This document shows positions 34,329 to 43,349 of a stretch of DNA of 64,000 nt, in pieces. The DNA comes from Nitrososphaera sp. (GTDB lineage Archaea > Thermoproteota > Nitrososphaeria > Nitrososphaerales > Nitrososphaeraceae). The stretch covers positions 124,001 to 188,000 of the forward strand of contig JAJUFP010000003.1 in the NCBI GenBank assembly GCA_029263715.1, given 5' to 3'. Under the pieces are notes generated by a model, which did not search any database, was not told the origin of the DNA, and saw only the letters and a list, made by a program, of their open reading frames with translations. Every line of letters begins with the position of its first letter. The stretch's first letter is position 1. The translations under genes were made by a program, and so were the position numbers.

Positions 34329-35837
34329 TCAGACCTCGACGAATGGGCAGTTTACCACTACGCCGCCGATGTCTGTTGTGAGCTCGCCTTGCTCGACCGC
34401 CGCCGAGATGCTCTGGGCAGTCGTCAGGAATTTGGCTTGACCGGCATCTTTCCAGGTGGCGGCAAGTATCCTCCATAAGGGGCTGTACGCATCGTCACCT
34501 ACATTGCTTCCAGCTATGCTGGCCTGAAATCCTAAGGGGCCGGTGCCGGGTATGCCGTTTGTGAATACCCACAAGTCGGAGGAAGCGCTTGTAAACAACG
34601 TGCTGCCTGTCTTTTCCACATACACTACACCCAGCGCATCTGCAACTTCCTTTACGGAAGCGTCAGTGGCAATGTAGTAGATGGTGGAGCCATCCGGAGC
34701 AAACCCTCTGTGAGCTACGAAGGTCGCCTGCATCTTGTCCGTGTCAATGCTCAAGACCTGTCCGCCGCCATACGGCGAGTCGTCAGTCAGATTCTTGTTC
34801 TCTCTAACCGCCAGTGATCCGCCCTCCCACTGTACGAAGGGGCAGTTAACCACCATGTCCGTCGGCGTTATCTTGACCTCGCCGGCGCTGGATGCATCAA
34901 GGATCTCTTTTTCTGACTTGAGCTCCCTCGGCGTTACGCCGTTCTGCCATTCAACTACGTTTATCCGCCAGAGGGGGCTGTAACGTGCATCACCCGGTTG
35001 CGAGTCGGCCACGTTGGGCTGGAAACCAAGTGGACCGGCTCCTTCGATGCCGTTTGAGAATGCATAGATGTTTGCCAGCGAATCAGCCGGTGCTTTTGTA
35101 AGGGATGGCGTAAACGCTACCCTAAAGCCGGTTAGTTTGGTTAAATGGTCTGCCAGATCTTTGTGCGAGGCCTCTGTTGAGATGTAGAATACCTCATGTC
35201 CATCTACATAGCCCCTGGTCAGCGGGATTGTCACCGGCACACTGGTCATGGTTAACTTCATCATGGCTCCTTCCATCATGGCTGCATGTGACGGCGCCAC
35301 GGTTCCGTAGATGGGTTTGTCGCCAAAGTGTCCGTTGACACCTTCTGGGCCTATCGTGATGACCAACACCGCATCGTTCACTATCTTGATGGTGACCGGT
35401 ACGTTATCGACGATGTCGTCGCCAGTCATGATGGTCACCGTGCCAGTTATGCTGTGAACGTTGCCTTCAACAGAGTGATCCTCTACGGAAAGCCCGGATA
35501 TCTTGTGCATATGCATGGCCGTTGCATCCGGTCTGACCATGTTGATCTTTGCTATGAAGGAAATGCTGTCCTGGGAATTGATGCGCAGAACCCAGTAGCC
35601 TGACTGGATCCAGCCAGGCTGGCCGCCTTCAAGCTGGACGTTTGCAACCTGTCCTCTCAGGATCGTGGACTTTTGCTCCATCATGGTGCTGTCAGACATC
35701 ATGCTGTCGCTTGTTGCAAACGCAACCCTTGTGTTGATAATTGGCGATGCTGATAAAACAAGCATAAAGGCTAGTGAAAAAACAACCGTTGTGCCTGCTG
35801 ACCACATCGCCTTAGACTTGATGTCGTTGGTTCGCAT
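34329..35837 (-). CDS. Exported protein with a duplicated uncharacterised domain
   Basis: 502 residues from ATG 35837, giving a basic N-terminus (MRTNDIKSK), a hydrophobic signal segment (TTVVFSLAFMLVLSASPII) and an Ala-rich processing region; the frame stays open further upstream. After a Met/Ser/Thr-rich linker and a beta-rich domain, two copies of one about 140-residue domain follow. Shared motifs: GHEVFYIST / GSTIYYIAT, NGIEGAGPLGFQ / NGIPGTGPLGFQ, YSPLWRI / YSPLWRI and VVNCPFV / VVNCPFV, the last ending the protein. The Cys in each VNCPF is conserved. Likely extracellular; function unknown. His/Met pairs (MHMHK) hint at metal binding. Confidence 0.8.
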   Translation of the reverse strand: MRTNDIKSKAMWSAGTTVVFSLAFMLVLSASPIINTRVAFATSDSMMSDSTMMEQKSTILRGQVANVQLEGGQPGWIQSGYWVLRINSQDSISFIAKINMVRPDATAMHMHKISGLSVEDHSVEGNVHSITGTVTIMTGDDIVDNVPVTIKIVNDAVLVITIGPEGVNGHFGDKPIYGTVAPSHAAMMEGAMMKLTMTSVPVTIPLTRGYVDGHEVFYISTEASHKDLADHLTKLTGFRVAFTPSLTKAPADSLANIYAFSNGIEGAGPLGFQPNVADSQPGDARYSPLWRINVVEWQNGVTPRELKSEKEILDASSAGEVKITPTDMVVNCPFVQWEGGSLAVRENKNLTDDSPYGGGQVLSIDTDKMQATFVAHRGFAPDGSTIYYIATDASVKEVADALGVVYVEKTGSTLFTSASSDLWVFTNGIPGTGPLGFQASIAGSNVGDDAYSPLWRILAATWKDAGQAKFLTTAQSISAAVEQGELTTDIGGVVVNCPFVEV

Positions 35838-35941
35838 TACCGGCGGGTTCCATTGCAAAAATAAAAAGCGTTTATCCAGATGATATCCAAATCTGTTCCA
35901 CATCACAACAGCAGATATAGTCAGGCCCGCTAATCCAGTCC

Positions 35942-36640
35942 GTGCTTTTAGATTTAAGAAGCAAACTTCAGGCCCTGTCAGACCCGGCAAAGGCAAGAGT
36001 ACTTCAACGGTACTTCAAGACTGCTCCGGGGGAGTACGGCGAAGGAGACGTCTTTATGGGAATTGCCGTCCCGCAGTTACGGGCAATATCCAAGAAGTAC
36101 AGGGATCTTTCACTATCGGATATCAAGATGCTGCTTTATTCCAAATTTCATGAAGAGCGGCTGGTGGCGCTATTGATCCTTGCCATGAAATACAACAACG
36201 AACAGGACAAGGAAGGCATCGTCCAATTCTACCTTGATAACATAGGTCAAGTAAACAACTGGGATCTGGTTGACCTTTCTGCGCCCAACATCCTTGGTTT
36301 GCATCTAGCACAAAAGAAGGACAGATCGCTTCTGTACAGACTGGCGGCGTCTGATAGCCTCTGGGAAAGGAGGATAGCTGTTCTTGCAACACACAGCTTT
36401 ATTCTTAACAACGATTTTGAGGATACGATACAAATATCCAAGATCCTCATGCATGACGAAAGCGATCTGGTTCAGAAGGCTGTTGGCTGGATGCTTCGTG
36501 AAGTAGGCAAACGGAACATCGGTCTGGAAGAAGAGTTTCTAAAGAGGCACTACAAAAAAATGAAGAGAGTTGCTCTAAGGTATGCCATTGAAAGATTCCC
36601 TGAAACAAAGAGACGCGCTTATCTTGAAGGGAAGGTCTAA
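35942..36640 (+). CDS. DNA alkylation repair protein (AlkD/HEAT-like)
   Basis: 232 residues from GTG 35942. Made of HEAT-like helical repeats. Landmarks: YFKTAPGEYGEGDVFMGIAVP (AlkD-family N-terminal signature), KFHEERLVALLIL, NNWDLVDLSAPNILG, and WERRIAVLATHSFI, including the conserved Trp/Asp/Arg that in AlkD lie along the DNA groove. AlkD-type glycosylases excise bulky or cationic N3/N7-alkyl purines. Divergent from the exported repeat protein. Confidence 0.88.
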   Translation: MLLDLRSKLQALSDPAKARVLQRYFKTAPGEYGEGDVFMGIAVPQLRAISKKYRDLSLSDIKMLLYSKFHEERLVALLILAMKYNNEQDKEGIVQFYLDNIGQVNNWDLVDLSAPNILGLHLAQKKDRSLLYRLAASDSLWERRIAVLATHSFILNNDFEDTIQISKILMHDESDLVQKAVGWMLREVGKRNIGLEEEFLKRHYKKMKRVALRYAIERFPETKRRAYLEGKV

Positions 36641-36683
36641 CTTGCAGACTGATGTTGAGGCGTAATGATATTTATGTAAGAAC

Positions 36684-36697
36684 GGCCAATATTGGCC
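36684..36697. promoter_or_regulatory. Perfect palindrome near the predicted start site of the metalloprotease-like gene
   Basis: GGCCAATATTGGCC is a perfect 14-base palindrome. A TATA-like GATATTTATG near 36667-36676 would place the transcription start at about 36696, right in it, so it may be a repressor operator for the gene starting at 36715. Confidence 0.35.
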
Positions 36698-36714
36698 TGC
36701 AAGCCATTAATTTT

Positions 36715-37305
36715 ATGCCAACGCCGATCATAACCTTTCTAACAGATGCCAATGCAGACGAGATGCAAAAGATCTCTTTGATGGTTGACCAGGCTAACCG
36801 GCTTGTGGCCAATTACTTTGGCATTACGTCTGCTTTTGATGTCTTGATCTGCTGTGGATCTTGGGAGATGGAAGTTCAGATGATATCAAGGCGAGGTCTG
36901 CCTTCTAACATGATGAATGGCAGCAATCTGGTAGGATTAACCGACTACCGGCTTGGTGAGATCGTGATAAGATTTGATAAGGCCAAGTTTGGCCATTACC
37001 TGCATGAGCTGATTCATGGGATAATGAGCAAGTCAAACCCCCACCAGCTGAGAGAGGGGATGGCCTGGCACTTTACAGAAATTCTGACAGAAAAGCACCG
37101 GTATGCCAAAGCCACCCCGCCGTTCTGGGCCGAAGACCTCTACATCAGGCCAGTAAGGAAGCTGGCAAGAATTCTGGGCAACGATTTCCTAAAAGACCTG
37201 GCCCTGGGAAATGCGTCCATAGAAATAGATTCACTGCCAAATGATGTACAAGATCTTTTCTTGCCGGAGGAATTATTTTATGAAAAGAAGCGTTACGGCC
37301 GTTAA
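36715..37305 (+). CDS. Putative zinc metalloprotease-like protein (HExxH)
   Basis: 196 residues from ATG 36715 (MPTPIITFLTDANADEM); the frame is open from 36652 but that start would bury a TATA-like element and palindrome inside the gene. The motif HYLHELIHGIM supplies HExxH, and LREGMAWHF about 12 residues later supplies a Glu in the EGxA context seen in MA-clan peptidases. No signal or membrane segment, so cytosolic. I do not recognise the family beyond the clan. Located between an AlkD-like gene and parB. Confidence 0.65.
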   Translation: MPTPIITFLTDANADEMQKISLMVDQANRLVANYFGITSAFDVLICCGSWEMEVQMISRRGLPSNMMNGSNLVGLTDYRLGEIVIRFDKAKFGHYLHELIHGIMSKSNPHQLREGMAWHFTEILTEKHRYAKATPPFWAEDLYIRPVRKLARILGNDFLKDLALGNASIEIDSLPNDVQDLFLPEELFYEKKRYGR

Positions 37306-37438
37306 GATGTAGAAAATTTCTAATATCTAAATTCTAAATTGAATTATTAGCCAGAATTGACTGCATAATGTATCATAATTCTGCAAATTTATGTTGAAAT
37401 GAGGAAAGATTAAGTAGTTCAGAAATAAGATAGTTTCA

Positions 37439-38299
37439 ATGGAGTATATCGATTCTAGTGTTGTAGAGCAAATTGAAATGAAGATGATAAGACCCTCGCA
37501 GTTTGCTATACGCGATAAATACCAGAAAAATGATCCTGACTTTGAGACTCTGGTCAATAGTATTCGCGAGCATGGTTTGCTACAACCCATTCTTATTCGG
37601 CCGCTTGCCACCGGCTTTGAAATTGTTGCAGGCCACCGACGTTTTCAGGCCTGCAGAACGTTACGATGGCGGTTTATCTCTGCTAAAATAAGGGAGATGT
37701 CCGATAAGCAGGCATACGAGATTCAGCTTACCGAAAACATTCAGAGAAAGTCCATGGACCCGCTGGAAGAAGCAGAAGCCTTCCGAAGGTATGTGGTGGA
37801 CTTTGGATGGGGCGGCGTAAGCGAGCTTGCCAGAAAAATTGGAAAAAGCGAAGAATATGTTTCACATCACATGCAGCTTCTAAAGCTGCCAGACGAAATC
37901 AAGGAAAAGATCGCGAGCAATTCTCTGAACGTTAGCCAGGCAATGGAAATCGCCCAGACGCCGGAAGAAAAGCAGTCAATAATCGTTCAGCATGTAATGA
38001 ATGATAAGCTGACGGTAAGACAGATACGGGAATTAAAAAATGCCCTAAAAGAAGAAAGGGATCTCGAAATGACTGTCTCTCCAAACACGCAAAAATCGCC
38101 GATCATTGCAAGAAAAACATACCTTACATTAAAGATTACACTGAGCCGGCTGGATGGCCTGATCAATGAGGTTCACACTACCGTTGAGCCGGATCAAAGA
38201 GCTGAAATAATTAACTTCCTTATGGGGATCCGGCTAAAGATTCACTCAATGATAGATGAAAGCATAAGATTCCGGAACAACAATATGAAAAAAATCTGA
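37439..38299 (+). CDS. ParB/Spo0J-like partition protein
   Basis: 286 residues. N-terminal ParB nuclease/CTPase-like domain: IRPSQFAIRDKYQKND, SIREHGLLQPILIRP, IVAGHRRFQACRTL (GxRR-type box II) and QLTENIQRKSMDPLEEAEAF. Helix-turn-helix: VSELARKIGKSEEYVSHHMQLL. The C-terminal segment is helical and likely dimerises. Archaeal chromosomes rarely have classical parABS, so it may be a nucleoid-associated or transcriptional protein. There is no parA nearby. AT-rich promoter region upstream (37306-37438). Confidence 0.88.
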   Translation: MEYIDSSVVEQIEMKMIRPSQFAIRDKYQKNDPDFETLVNSIREHGLLQPILIRPLATGFEIVAGHRRFQACRTLRWRFISAKIREMSDKQAYEIQLTENIQRKSMDPLEEAEAFRRYVVDFGWGGVSELARKIGKSEEYVSHHMQLLKLPDEIKEKIASNSLNVSQAMEIAQTPEEKQSIIVQHVMNDKLTVRQIRELKNALKEERDLEMTVSPNTQKSPIIARKTYLTLKITLSRLDGLINEVHTTVEPDQRAEIINFLMGIRLKIHSMIDESIRFRNNNMKKI

Positions 38300-38301
38300 G
38301 G

Positions 38302-38841
38302 CTACCTGGGAAGGAACGGCGGTATCCATTCGTCGAGGAATTTCTTGTATTCCTTGTTTGTGTATGCAAGGGAATGAAAAGACGGATCTTTCATCGGTAT
38401 AAAGTCGTAAACCTCGTAAGACTGGACAATATCTCCAAATAGATTTCTGTAAATGTCGCTTTCCTCGTCGGCCATCTCTTCAGAGGGAAATGCCTGGACA
38501 CATATCCAGTCGTAACCGCCCCTTGTACGACCGGAGAACAAGACGAACGGTGCATCAGCCAGATACTTCTTCAAACCTTCTAGTCTTTTTGGAAGATGCT
38601 GCGATGTCCTGAATGTGACTAGGACGACCCTTATCACGCGGCGCCTTAATTTTCGCGTGTCAACAGATATTGTATAGCCTGTTATGACGCCGTCCTTTTC
38701 TAGATTGGATATCCTTGATTCTATCTCCTCCTCAGTAAGGTTATGGCCATATTCTTTTAGAAAATCCCAAATCTCTAGGATATCTTGCTTTGAGTTCTTA
38801 CTCAGGGCCGATAGAATCAGCTCGTCGATGCTGTCAAGCAT
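38302..38841 (-). CDS. Lrp/AsnC-like transcriptional regulator
   Basis: 179 residues from ATG 38841 (MLDSIDELILSALSKNSKQD); a further ATG 18 bases upstream adds MFILYL. N-terminal winged helix, with an insertion relative to classical Lrp (DFLKEYGHNLTEEEIESRISNL), and a domain with an Lrp-like beta strand (RVIRVVLVTFRTSQHLPKRL; GGYDWICVQAFPS). The C-terminal tail (SLAYTNKEYKKFLDEWIPPF) is unusual. It sits upstream of and divergent from the urea-transporter island, so it is a candidate regulator of urea genes; this is inference. Confidence 0.75.
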   Translation of the reverse strand: MLDSIDELILSALSKNSKQDILEIWDFLKEYGHNLTEEEIESRISNLEKDGVITGYTISVDTRKLRRRVIRVVLVTFRTSQHLPKRLEGLKKYLADAPFVLFSGRTRGGYDWICVQAFPSEEMADEESDIYRNLFGDIVQSYEVYDFIPMKDPSFHSLAYTNKEYKKFLDEWIPPFLPR

Positions 38842-38981
38842 CAAGTAGAGAATAAACACCCTATGTTATAGATGTTTTCAGACAATTACCAAAATAGTTT
38901 TATCAAATTTCTTTGTCTTGTAAACTTGGCAGCTAGATTCTGCAATTTAACCTTAAATATGTCATCAAAGATCTAATTCGA

Positions 38982-41309
38982 ATGATAGCTCTTTCCGAGG
39001 GCATAGGGTACATTATACTTCTCGGAGTAGGGCTTGTCATGGCGCTTACGGTGACCTTGCTTGTCAGGGTAGAGACAAAGTGGCTTGGCACCAAGAAGAC
39101 CTTTGAATGGTTCTCAACGGCCGGCAGAAACGTCAAGGTAGGCCTGATAGCTTCCTCGGTGGTTTCCGCTTGGACGTGGGCCGCAACCTTGCTGCAATCA
39201 TCCACCGTGGCCTACCAGTTTGGCATAAGCGGACCCTTCTGGTATGCTGCAGGGGCAAGCATCCAAGTAGTGCTTTTTGCAATTCTTGCCACAGAGCTCA
39301 AGAGGAAGGCGCCTTCTTCGCACACTTTTCCGGAGATCATTTACGCCCGGTTTGGCAAGAATTCCCACAAGGTCTTCCTTTTCTTTGCACTGATGACCAA
39401 CACGGTTGTTACGGCCATGCTGGTCCTTGGCGGGGCAGCGGCATTAAATTCGCTGACCGGGATAAACATCTACGTCGCCGCCTTTCTGATTCCTGTTGGA
39501 GTCATCATCTACACGTTCTTTGGCGGCCTTAAAGCAACCTTTCTTGCCGAATACATGAACACAACTTTCCTCTTTGCTGTTGTTCTTGTCTTTGTTACGG
39601 CTGTGTATTTCACGAACCCGCAAATTGGAGGCATTTCCGGCATGTTTGAAAAGCTGACCTCAGCGGCGGCATTGAAGCCGGTCGAGGGGAATTCTGTCGG
39701 CTCGTACCTTACATTGGCTTCCACCGGCGCGCTCATTTTTGGAATAATAAATATTGTGGGAAATTTTGGGACGGTCTTTGTCGACCAGGCATACTGGCAA
39801 AGGGCCATCGCTGCAGGAACGCGATCCGTTTTCCGGGGCTTTCTTCTGGGCGGCCTTGCTTGGTTTGCAATTCCGTTCTCTCTGGCCACAACACTGGGCC
39901 TTGCCGCGGTTGCGATTAACCTGCAACTGACGCCGGAACAGACCAGTATGGGTCTGGTTGCACCAAACGCGGCATCCAGCATCATGGGCGACGTGGGCGC
40001 CATACTTATTCTGACCATACTTTTCACGGCGGTCACTTCTGCTGGTTCGGCAGAATTGATCTCTGTCTCGTCGCTGGTGACCTACGATATCTACAGGACT
40101 TATATCAAACCGTCCTCAAGCGGCAGGGATCTGATGCGTATCTCTCGTCTGTCTATTGTGTTGTTTGGCATGGGGATGGGATTGCTTGCTCTACTACTCC
40201 TGCAGGCAGGAGTCAGCCTGCAGTACGTTTACCTGGCAATGGGAATCCTGATCGGCTCTGCAGTTGTTCCGGTTGCTCTTGCCGTGGTGTGGAAGAAAAC
40301 CAGCAAGGTAGCCGCAACAGCCGGCGCCCTTATCGGGCTTGCCTGCGGCGTGGCTTCATGGGTCGGCACGGCCTACATGTTAAGCGGCGAAGTCTCGGTC
40401 CGCTCCACATCGCAGGACATTCCTCTGCTTGTGGGCAATGTCGTGTCCATTCTGGTTGGTGCAGCCGTTGTTCTTATTGGAAGCAGCATCCAGCCAGAGT
40501 ACTTCGATTTCAGCTTGATGAAGCAAAAGATAGTGACAGTTGATGGAAGGATAAAGGGGCTGTTTGAAAAAGAGGACGAAGAGTATCTAAAGAAATCATC
40601 GAAATTCGGGTACAAAATAGCCATCGCCTTGACACTGGTTTTGGTGGTGGCCTGGCCTATGCCGCTGTACCTGTCTGGGTACGTCTTTTCACAGACAGTC
40701 TATTTCATATGGGTTGGAATCGCAGTTGCATGGGCCGCCATCGCTGCCGGCGTGATCGTGTTTATGCCGCTCATAGAGTCAAGAGCCGGAATTTTCCGGG
40801 CCTTGAAGATGATAGGGCAAAAGACCAGCGAGGCCGCAACGTACGAGCTTGCCAGCAAGAAGTGGCCCGATGTTGATATGACAAAAGATCCCGAGTTATA
40901 CATGGCCAAAAGGATACTGGTCGCAATTGACGGCTCTCGCCAGTCTTTACACGCGCTGAATTATGCGATAGGCGTCTACAACGAACCTGGTCCTTCGAGG
41001 ATATTTCTTTTACACGTAATAGAATGGGCAGAGGAAAGCGAAGAGCCCCTAGATGAAGAGATGACTTTGAAAATGGAAAAAGAAGGAAGAATACTCCTTA
41101 ACAGTATAGTAACCCCGAAAATAGCAAACGATGTCGTAAGGATAGTCAAGGTCGGAGACCCGGCGGCAAAGATCGCAGAAATGGCCGACAAGATAGGCGC
41201 AAACATGATAGTCATGGGATCCAACGGTCTGAGTAATGCTGAAGAATTAGGTAGTGTGACAAAAAAAGTGCTGAAACTGACTTCAAGGCCGGTAGTGCTT
41301 ATGAAGTGA
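38982..41309 (+). CDS. dur3: SSS-family urea transporter (DUR3-like) fused to a UspA domain
   Basis: 775 residues. Residues 1 to about 630 are a sodium/solute symporter with about 14-15 helices, including ASSVVSAWTWAATLLQSST (the DUR3-type start), FGGLKATFLAEYMNT, VDQAYWQRAIAA, and TSAGSAELISVSSLVTYDIYR. DUR3 members take up urea at high affinity. Residues about 641-775 are a universal stress protein domain (MAKRILVAIDGSRQSL; GDPAAKIAEMADKIGANMIVMGSNG), with a glycine loop two residues shorter than usual. The cytosolic Usp tail may sense ATP or AMP. First gene of the urea island. Confidence 0.88.
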   Translation: MIALSEGIGYIILLGVGLVMALTVTLLVRVETKWLGTKKTFEWFSTAGRNVKVGLIASSVVSAWTWAATLLQSSTVAYQFGISGPFWYAAGASIQVVLFAILATELKRKAPSSHTFPEIIYARFGKNSHKVFLFFALMTNTVVTAMLVLGGAAALNSLTGINIYVAAFLIPVGVIIYTFFGGLKATFLAEYMNTTFLFAVVLVFVTAVYFTNPQIGGISGMFEKLTSAAALKPVEGNSVGSYLTLASTGALIFGIINIVGNFGTVFVDQAYWQRAIAAGTRSVFRGFLLGGLAWFAIPFSLATTLGLAAVAINLQLTPEQTSMGLVAPNAASSIMGDVGAILILTILFTAVTSAGSAELISVSSLVTYDIYRTYIKPSSSGRDLMRISRLSIVLFGMGMGLLALLLLQAGVSLQYVYLAMGILIGSAVVPVALAVVWKKTSKVAATAGALIGLACGVASWVGTAYMLSGEVSVRSTSQDIPLLVGNVVSILVGAAVVLIGSSIQPEYFDFSLMKQKIVTVDGRIKGLFEKEDEEYLKKSSKFGYKIAIALTLVLVVAWPMPLYLSGYVFSQTVYFIWVGIAVAWAAIAAGVIVFMPLIESRAGIFRALKMIGQKTSEAATYELASKKWPDVDMTKDPELYMAKRILVAIDGSRQSLHALNYAIGVYNEPGPSRIFLLHVIEWAEESEEPLDEEMTLKMEKEGRILLNSIVTPKIANDVVRIVKVGDPAAKIAEMADKIGANMIVMGSNGLSNAEELGSVTKKVLKLTSRPVVLMK

Positions 41310-41432
41310 TCGTCAGTGCTTTCGTAGTCGACGCAGTAATGGATCCACCTAACACAAGCAGCAACCTTCTGTTCATTTTTAAATAGCCTCCATGATTTTC
41401 TGTAGTTTAATAACACATGGATTGGATCCGCG

Positions 41433-41454
41433 ATTTAGCCGACATCGACTAAAT
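41433..41454. promoter_or_regulatory. Palindromic operator candidate upstream of the UT urea transporter gene
   Basis: Left arm ATTTAGCCGAC (41433-41443) and right arm ATCGACTAAAT (41444-41454) form an imperfect palindrome. The reverse complement of the left arm, GTCGGCTAAAT, is identical over 11 bases to the right arm of the palindrome upstream of ureA. The site lies about 80 bases before an AT-rich TATA candidate (about 41519-41530). Confidence 0.55.
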
Positions 41455-41578
41455 GTCTGAAAATCTACGATAATCCAAAATAGAAAAAGTCCTAATTTTG
41501 CCGGCAAATCGACGCTCTATTAATAAATTATCATCCCATTCAAATCGTTAAACAATACTCTCCCGCAATCAGAATCCA

Positions 41579-42712
41579 ATGGGCGTTGCTAATTACTCCA
41601 CAGGCGATCCCGGACTAGACTTCTTCTTCACTCTCTTCAACGGAATAGCAGAAGTGCCTCTATTCAGCTCCCCCATCACAGGCATACTCATCCTTGCCGG
41701 TGTTTTCTTGGCTTCGCGCAAGGCTGGCGCCATGATGGTTCTTTCGGGACTTATAGGAGCAGGCGTCGCAATCATGGCTGGTGCACCGTATGGACTGGTG
41801 ACCTTCGGACTTTTTGGGTATAACTCGATCCTGACAGGTATGGCCTTCTGGTCGGGGCCGTTCGTCAAAGCCAACAAGGCGACATTCTTCATCTCTGTAT
41901 TTGGAGCTGCGATAACTGCATTCACTTGGATGGCGTTTGCCCACTTGATGGGAGACATGTTCATACTCAACGGCCTTGCTAACTCATGGGCTATCCCAGG
42001 TTTCACATCATCGTTCATCTTTACAACATGGGCAATGATGTACGCGACCAAGAGGTTTGGACATGATATCTGGCCAGCTCCAGGACCTGCACCAAAAGAA
42101 GAGCTGATAGCTGGAAGTGGCAATCCTAACACAAGCGACAACTTCAAGTGGACAGCCAAGGAATTCATGATAGCGACTTTAAAGGGAGTTTCCCAAGTCA
42201 CCTTTGTAGAAAACTGGAAGACAGGCATTTTCTGGGTTGTTGGCCTGACCCTTTCATTTGAGCTTGGGCCCCTCTTGGTTGCTGCAACCGGCGAGACGAT
42301 ACAAGACAGGCCTTGGTGGACCAATGCCTACACTGCCCAATGGGACGAATTCTCGCCTCTGTACCTGGGCGGTGCTATGGCCCTGCTGGGTTCTGGCATA
42401 GGAGTCGCCATGGCTATCCTGACCAAACTTCCTACCGCAGAGATACGGCTTGGATTGCATGGGTTCAATCAGGTGCTCGTGATGATAGCGTTGACCAGCT
42501 TCATTCCGCTCACGCCGCAGTCTTTCATGATGGCGGTGTTTGCCACCATAGGCTGCTCATTCCTGATGCCCGCCCTCCAAAGGTTCTTTGGAAACTGGGG
42601 TCTACCTGCATTGACCGGACCGTTCGTCTTCACAGCCTGGATATTCCTCCTGGCAACCTCTGGCTTCTTTAACATCCCTGCAGGTATAGGCTGGGCAAGA
42701 CCGGCATCGTAA
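41579..42712 (+). CDS. yut: UT-type urea transporter (urea channel)
   Basis: 377 residues, integral membrane. The two-fold repeated UT fold is visible: GLVTFGLFGYNSILTGMAFW in the first half and TAEIRLGLHGFNQVLVMIALT in the second carry the pore-lining segments. Early ITGILILAGVFLASRKAG is the other half-repeat marker. An inserted soluble loop (about 165-200) includes HDIWPAPGPAPKEEL. It passes urea passively, complementing the active DUR3-like transporter upstream and feeding the cytosolic urease. A TATA-like element precedes the ATG by about 55 bases. Confidence 0.88.
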   Translation: MGVANYSTGDPGLDFFFTLFNGIAEVPLFSSPITGILILAGVFLASRKAGAMMVLSGLIGAGVAIMAGAPYGLVTFGLFGYNSILTGMAFWSGPFVKANKATFFISVFGAAITAFTWMAFAHLMGDMFILNGLANSWAIPGFTSSFIFTTWAMMYATKRFGHDIWPAPGPAPKEELIAGSGNPNTSDNFKWTAKEFMIATLKGVSQVTFVENWKTGIFWVVGLTLSFELGPLLVAATGETIQDRPWWTNAYTAQWDEFSPLYLGGAMALLGSGIGVAMAILTKLPTAEIRLGLHGFNQVLVMIALTSFIPLTPQSFMMAVFATIGCSFLMPALQRFFGNWGLPALTGPFVFTAWIFLLATSGFFNIPAGIGWARPAS

Positions 42713-42741
42713 AGCGGGAGGCCCACTCTCCTTTTTTATTC

Positions 42742-43341
42742 ATGGAGATGACGATTTTGCAAATTCAAGATTTCGAAAGGTTTCTGGCCGACTCTGGAAA
42801 CAAGATTCGCGGCAAGTCTGATTCAGAAAAGGTAAGGATTTTCATTTCATGGTGCAAGAAAAACGACATAGAAGAGGTGCTTTTGCGGCTAAGCTCGGAA
42901 GAAAAGGGTGGCTGGTCAAAGAATTATTTCCTGGATTTTACGACATCCAGAATCATTGTAACAAAAAAAGGCGTTCTCACCAAGTTTGCTGATCTGGGTT
43001 TTGTGGCAGGTCTGGCGCCCTTTCCTTACATGCTTACCATGAAGAACCCTGATCCCACAAAGATAAGAAAGCAGGCAAACTATACGCCAGACGACCTGAT
43101 CAAGAATGAAAACTTTGCCTATTATATCCAGTATCCGGAGATCGAGGAGCTTATACTCCGTAAAGGCATAGAGACCACGGTCACCAACATGTTTGGCAGG
43201 GCAATAGTCTCTAATTTCCTGACCATCAAGACTGCGAAGCAGAACCACAATTTCACTCTACCCGTGAACAAGGACGGGCAGTACGAACAGATCCGATTCT
43301 GGCTTGATGTCGTACTGCCGTTCAACATGACCTGCTGCTGA
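42742..43341 (+). CDS. Hypothetical protein between the UT transporter and ureA
   Basis: 199 residues, no signal peptide or membrane segment. The N-terminal third is helical (ILQIQDFERFLADSG; DSEKVRIFISWCKKN). The rest looks beta-rich, with NYFLDFTTSRIIVTKKGVL reminiscent of bacterial PH-like domains. The protein ends in Thr-Cys-Cys. I do not recognise a named family. Its position, 29 bases after the transporter and before ureA, suggests a urea-related role, but members of such families also occur elsewhere. The stop is followed within 10 bases by the ureA-proximal palindrome. Confidence 0.75.
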   Translation: MEMTILQIQDFERFLADSGNKIRGKSDSEKVRIFISWCKKNDIEEVLLRLSSEEKGGWSKNYFLDFTTSRIIVTKKGVLTKFADLGFVAGLAPFPYMLTMKNPDPTKIRKQANYTPDDLIKNENFAYYIQYPEIEELILRKGIETTVTNMFGRAIVSNFLTIKTAKQNHNFTLPVNKDGQYEQIRFWLDVVLPFNMTCC

Positions 43342-43349
43342 GTATAAAA

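Noticed and set aside
41593-42324. Long minus-strand frame inside the UT transporter gene (243 codons)
   Set aside because: It is a shadow of a clear membrane-protein gene, rich in Pro/Ser with no domain.
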